DNA from: SG8-30 sp963715485
GTDB taxonomy: Bacteria; Pseudomonadota; Gammaproteobacteria; Steroidobacterales; Steroidobacteraceae
Assembly (NCBI GenBank): GCA_963715485.1
Contig: OY970244.1
Location: forward strand, 248,001 to 312,000
Length of the DNA stretch: 64,000 nucleotides
Direction: 5' to 3'
Both the position numbers and the translations under genes were made by a program. Numbering within the stretch: position 1 is the stretch's first letter; every line of letters begins with the position of its first letter. The notes beneath the pieces are model-generated. The model saw only the letters and a program-made list of their open reading frames with translations, was not told the DNA's origin and did not search any database. Shown one piece after another: positions 63,524 through 64,000 of the stretch.

Positions 63524-64000
63524 GTGGAAGCAGGATTGAAGGACTACGACGTCATCGTCATCGGCGGCGGTCATGCAGGCACCGAGGCGGCGCTCGCCTC
63601 GGCGCGCATGGGCGCGCGGACGCTGCTGGTGACGCAGAGCGTCGAGACGCTCGGGCAGATGAGCTGCAACCCGGCCATCGGCGGCATCGGCAAGGGCCAC
63701 CTGGTGCGCGAGATCGACGCCCTCGGCGGCGCGATGGCGGTGGCCGCCGACCGCGCGGGGATCCAGTTCCGCACCCTCAACGCCAGCAAGGGCCCGGCGG
63801 TGCGCGCCACGCGCGCCCAGGCAGACCGGCAGCTGTACAAGCGCGCGATCCGCTGGATGCTGGAGAACCAGCCGGGGCTCGAGATCTTCCAGCAGGAGGT
63901 GGCCGACATCGAGGTCACGGACGGCCGTGCACGGCGCGTCGTGACCAGCATGGGCCTCGCCTTCGAGGCCCGCGCGGTGGTGCTGACCGTCGGCACCTTC
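63524..64000 (+). CDS. mnmG: tRNA uridine-5-carboxymethylaminomethyl enzyme MnmG, 3' part beyond window
   Basis: FAD-binding partner of MnmE in wobble-uridine modification; the gene runs off the right edge. The dinucleotide motif is DVIVIGGGHAGTEAALASARMGARTLL, followed by QMSCNPAIGGIGKGHLVREIDALGG and LNASKGPAVRATRAQADRQLYKRAI. The last visible residues are VLTVGTF. Starts are non-ATG: GTG at 63524 or TTG at 63536. In many gammaproteobacteria rsmG, parA and parB follow, which would fit the parS sites seen here. Confidence 0.93.
   Translation, partial: MEAGLKDYDVIVIGGGHAGTEAALASARMGARTLLVTQSVETLGQMSCNPAIGGIGKGHLVREIDALGGAMAVAADRAGIQFRTLNASKGPAVRATRAQADRQLYKRAIRWMLENQPGLEIFQQEVADIEVTDGRARRVVTSMGLAFEARAVVLTVGTF

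Overview
The window is a high-GC chromosomal segment around the replication origin of a gammaproteobacterium. The gene order gyrB-recF-dnaN-dnaA facing rpmH-rnpA-yidD-yidC-mnmE, three ParB-type parS palindromes, glnA-ntrBC with sigma54/NtrC control, and the pairs glyQ-glyS and DUF2157-GDYXXLXY all fit that group. I cannot place it more finely. Several core genes carry single-base frame breaks between about 1 and 36 kb (GGDEF/EAL gene, envC, a rhodanese, grxC, plsC, gyrB three times, recF, korA, korB). Such genes are rarely dead, so most of these breaks look like assembly or read errors. The right half (37-64 kb) is clean.

Layout. 1-3.2 kb: c-di-GMP protein (runs off the left edge) and EnvC. 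3.4-5.7 kb: rhodanese, grxC, secB, gpsA behind an extended -10 promoter. 5.7-11.4 kb: trmL, an aromatic-type aminotransferase, a class 1B dihydroorotate dehydrogenase whose ribosome binding site and start lie in a repeat element, and a hybrid histidine kinase. 11.4-16.2 kb: glnA, a DUF4124 protein and ntrB-ntrC, with a near-textbook sigma54 promoter and two NtrC enhancers. 16.3-21.1 kb: glyQ-glyS, plsC, a lipoprotein. 21.1-31.8 kb: the origin region. 31.9-37.2 kb: nei, a lipoprotein, and a 2-oxoacid:ferredoxin oxidoreductase with a ferritin-like partner. 37.2-43.6 kb: a Rieske oxygenase, a Pit phosphate transporter with its DUF47 partner behind a possible PHO box, an FAD oxidase, an AI-2E-type permease and a class II amidotransferase. 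43.9-47.2 kb: ppk2, SulP and VIT-like genes. 47.3-52.3 kb: a secreted repeat protein, an AraC regulator and a probable periplasmic sulfur module. 52.4-55.4 kb: an efflux set (outer membrane factor, HlyD protein, DUF3302). 55.5-64 kb: an adhesin-E-like protein, a cation/proton antiporter, an Anbu peptidase, DUF2157-GDYXXLXY, an ABC exporter, a TAP-like hydrolase and the start of mnmG.

Most interesting. (1) At 49.2-52.3 kb, a Tat-exported homologue of the desulfinase DszB keeps the Cys/His/Arg/Gly active-site set. It sits with a periplasmic rhodanese, a Tat-exported di-haem split-Soret-like cytochrome and an AraC regulator, and suggests periplasmic carbon-sulfur bond cleavage. (2) A family of GGGGAC...GTCCCC hairpin repeats occurs five times. 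Identical double palindromes lie inside glyQ and mnmE, each where the reading frame is lost, and another copy carries the start of pyrD. (3) Two of the three parS sites are inside recF codons.
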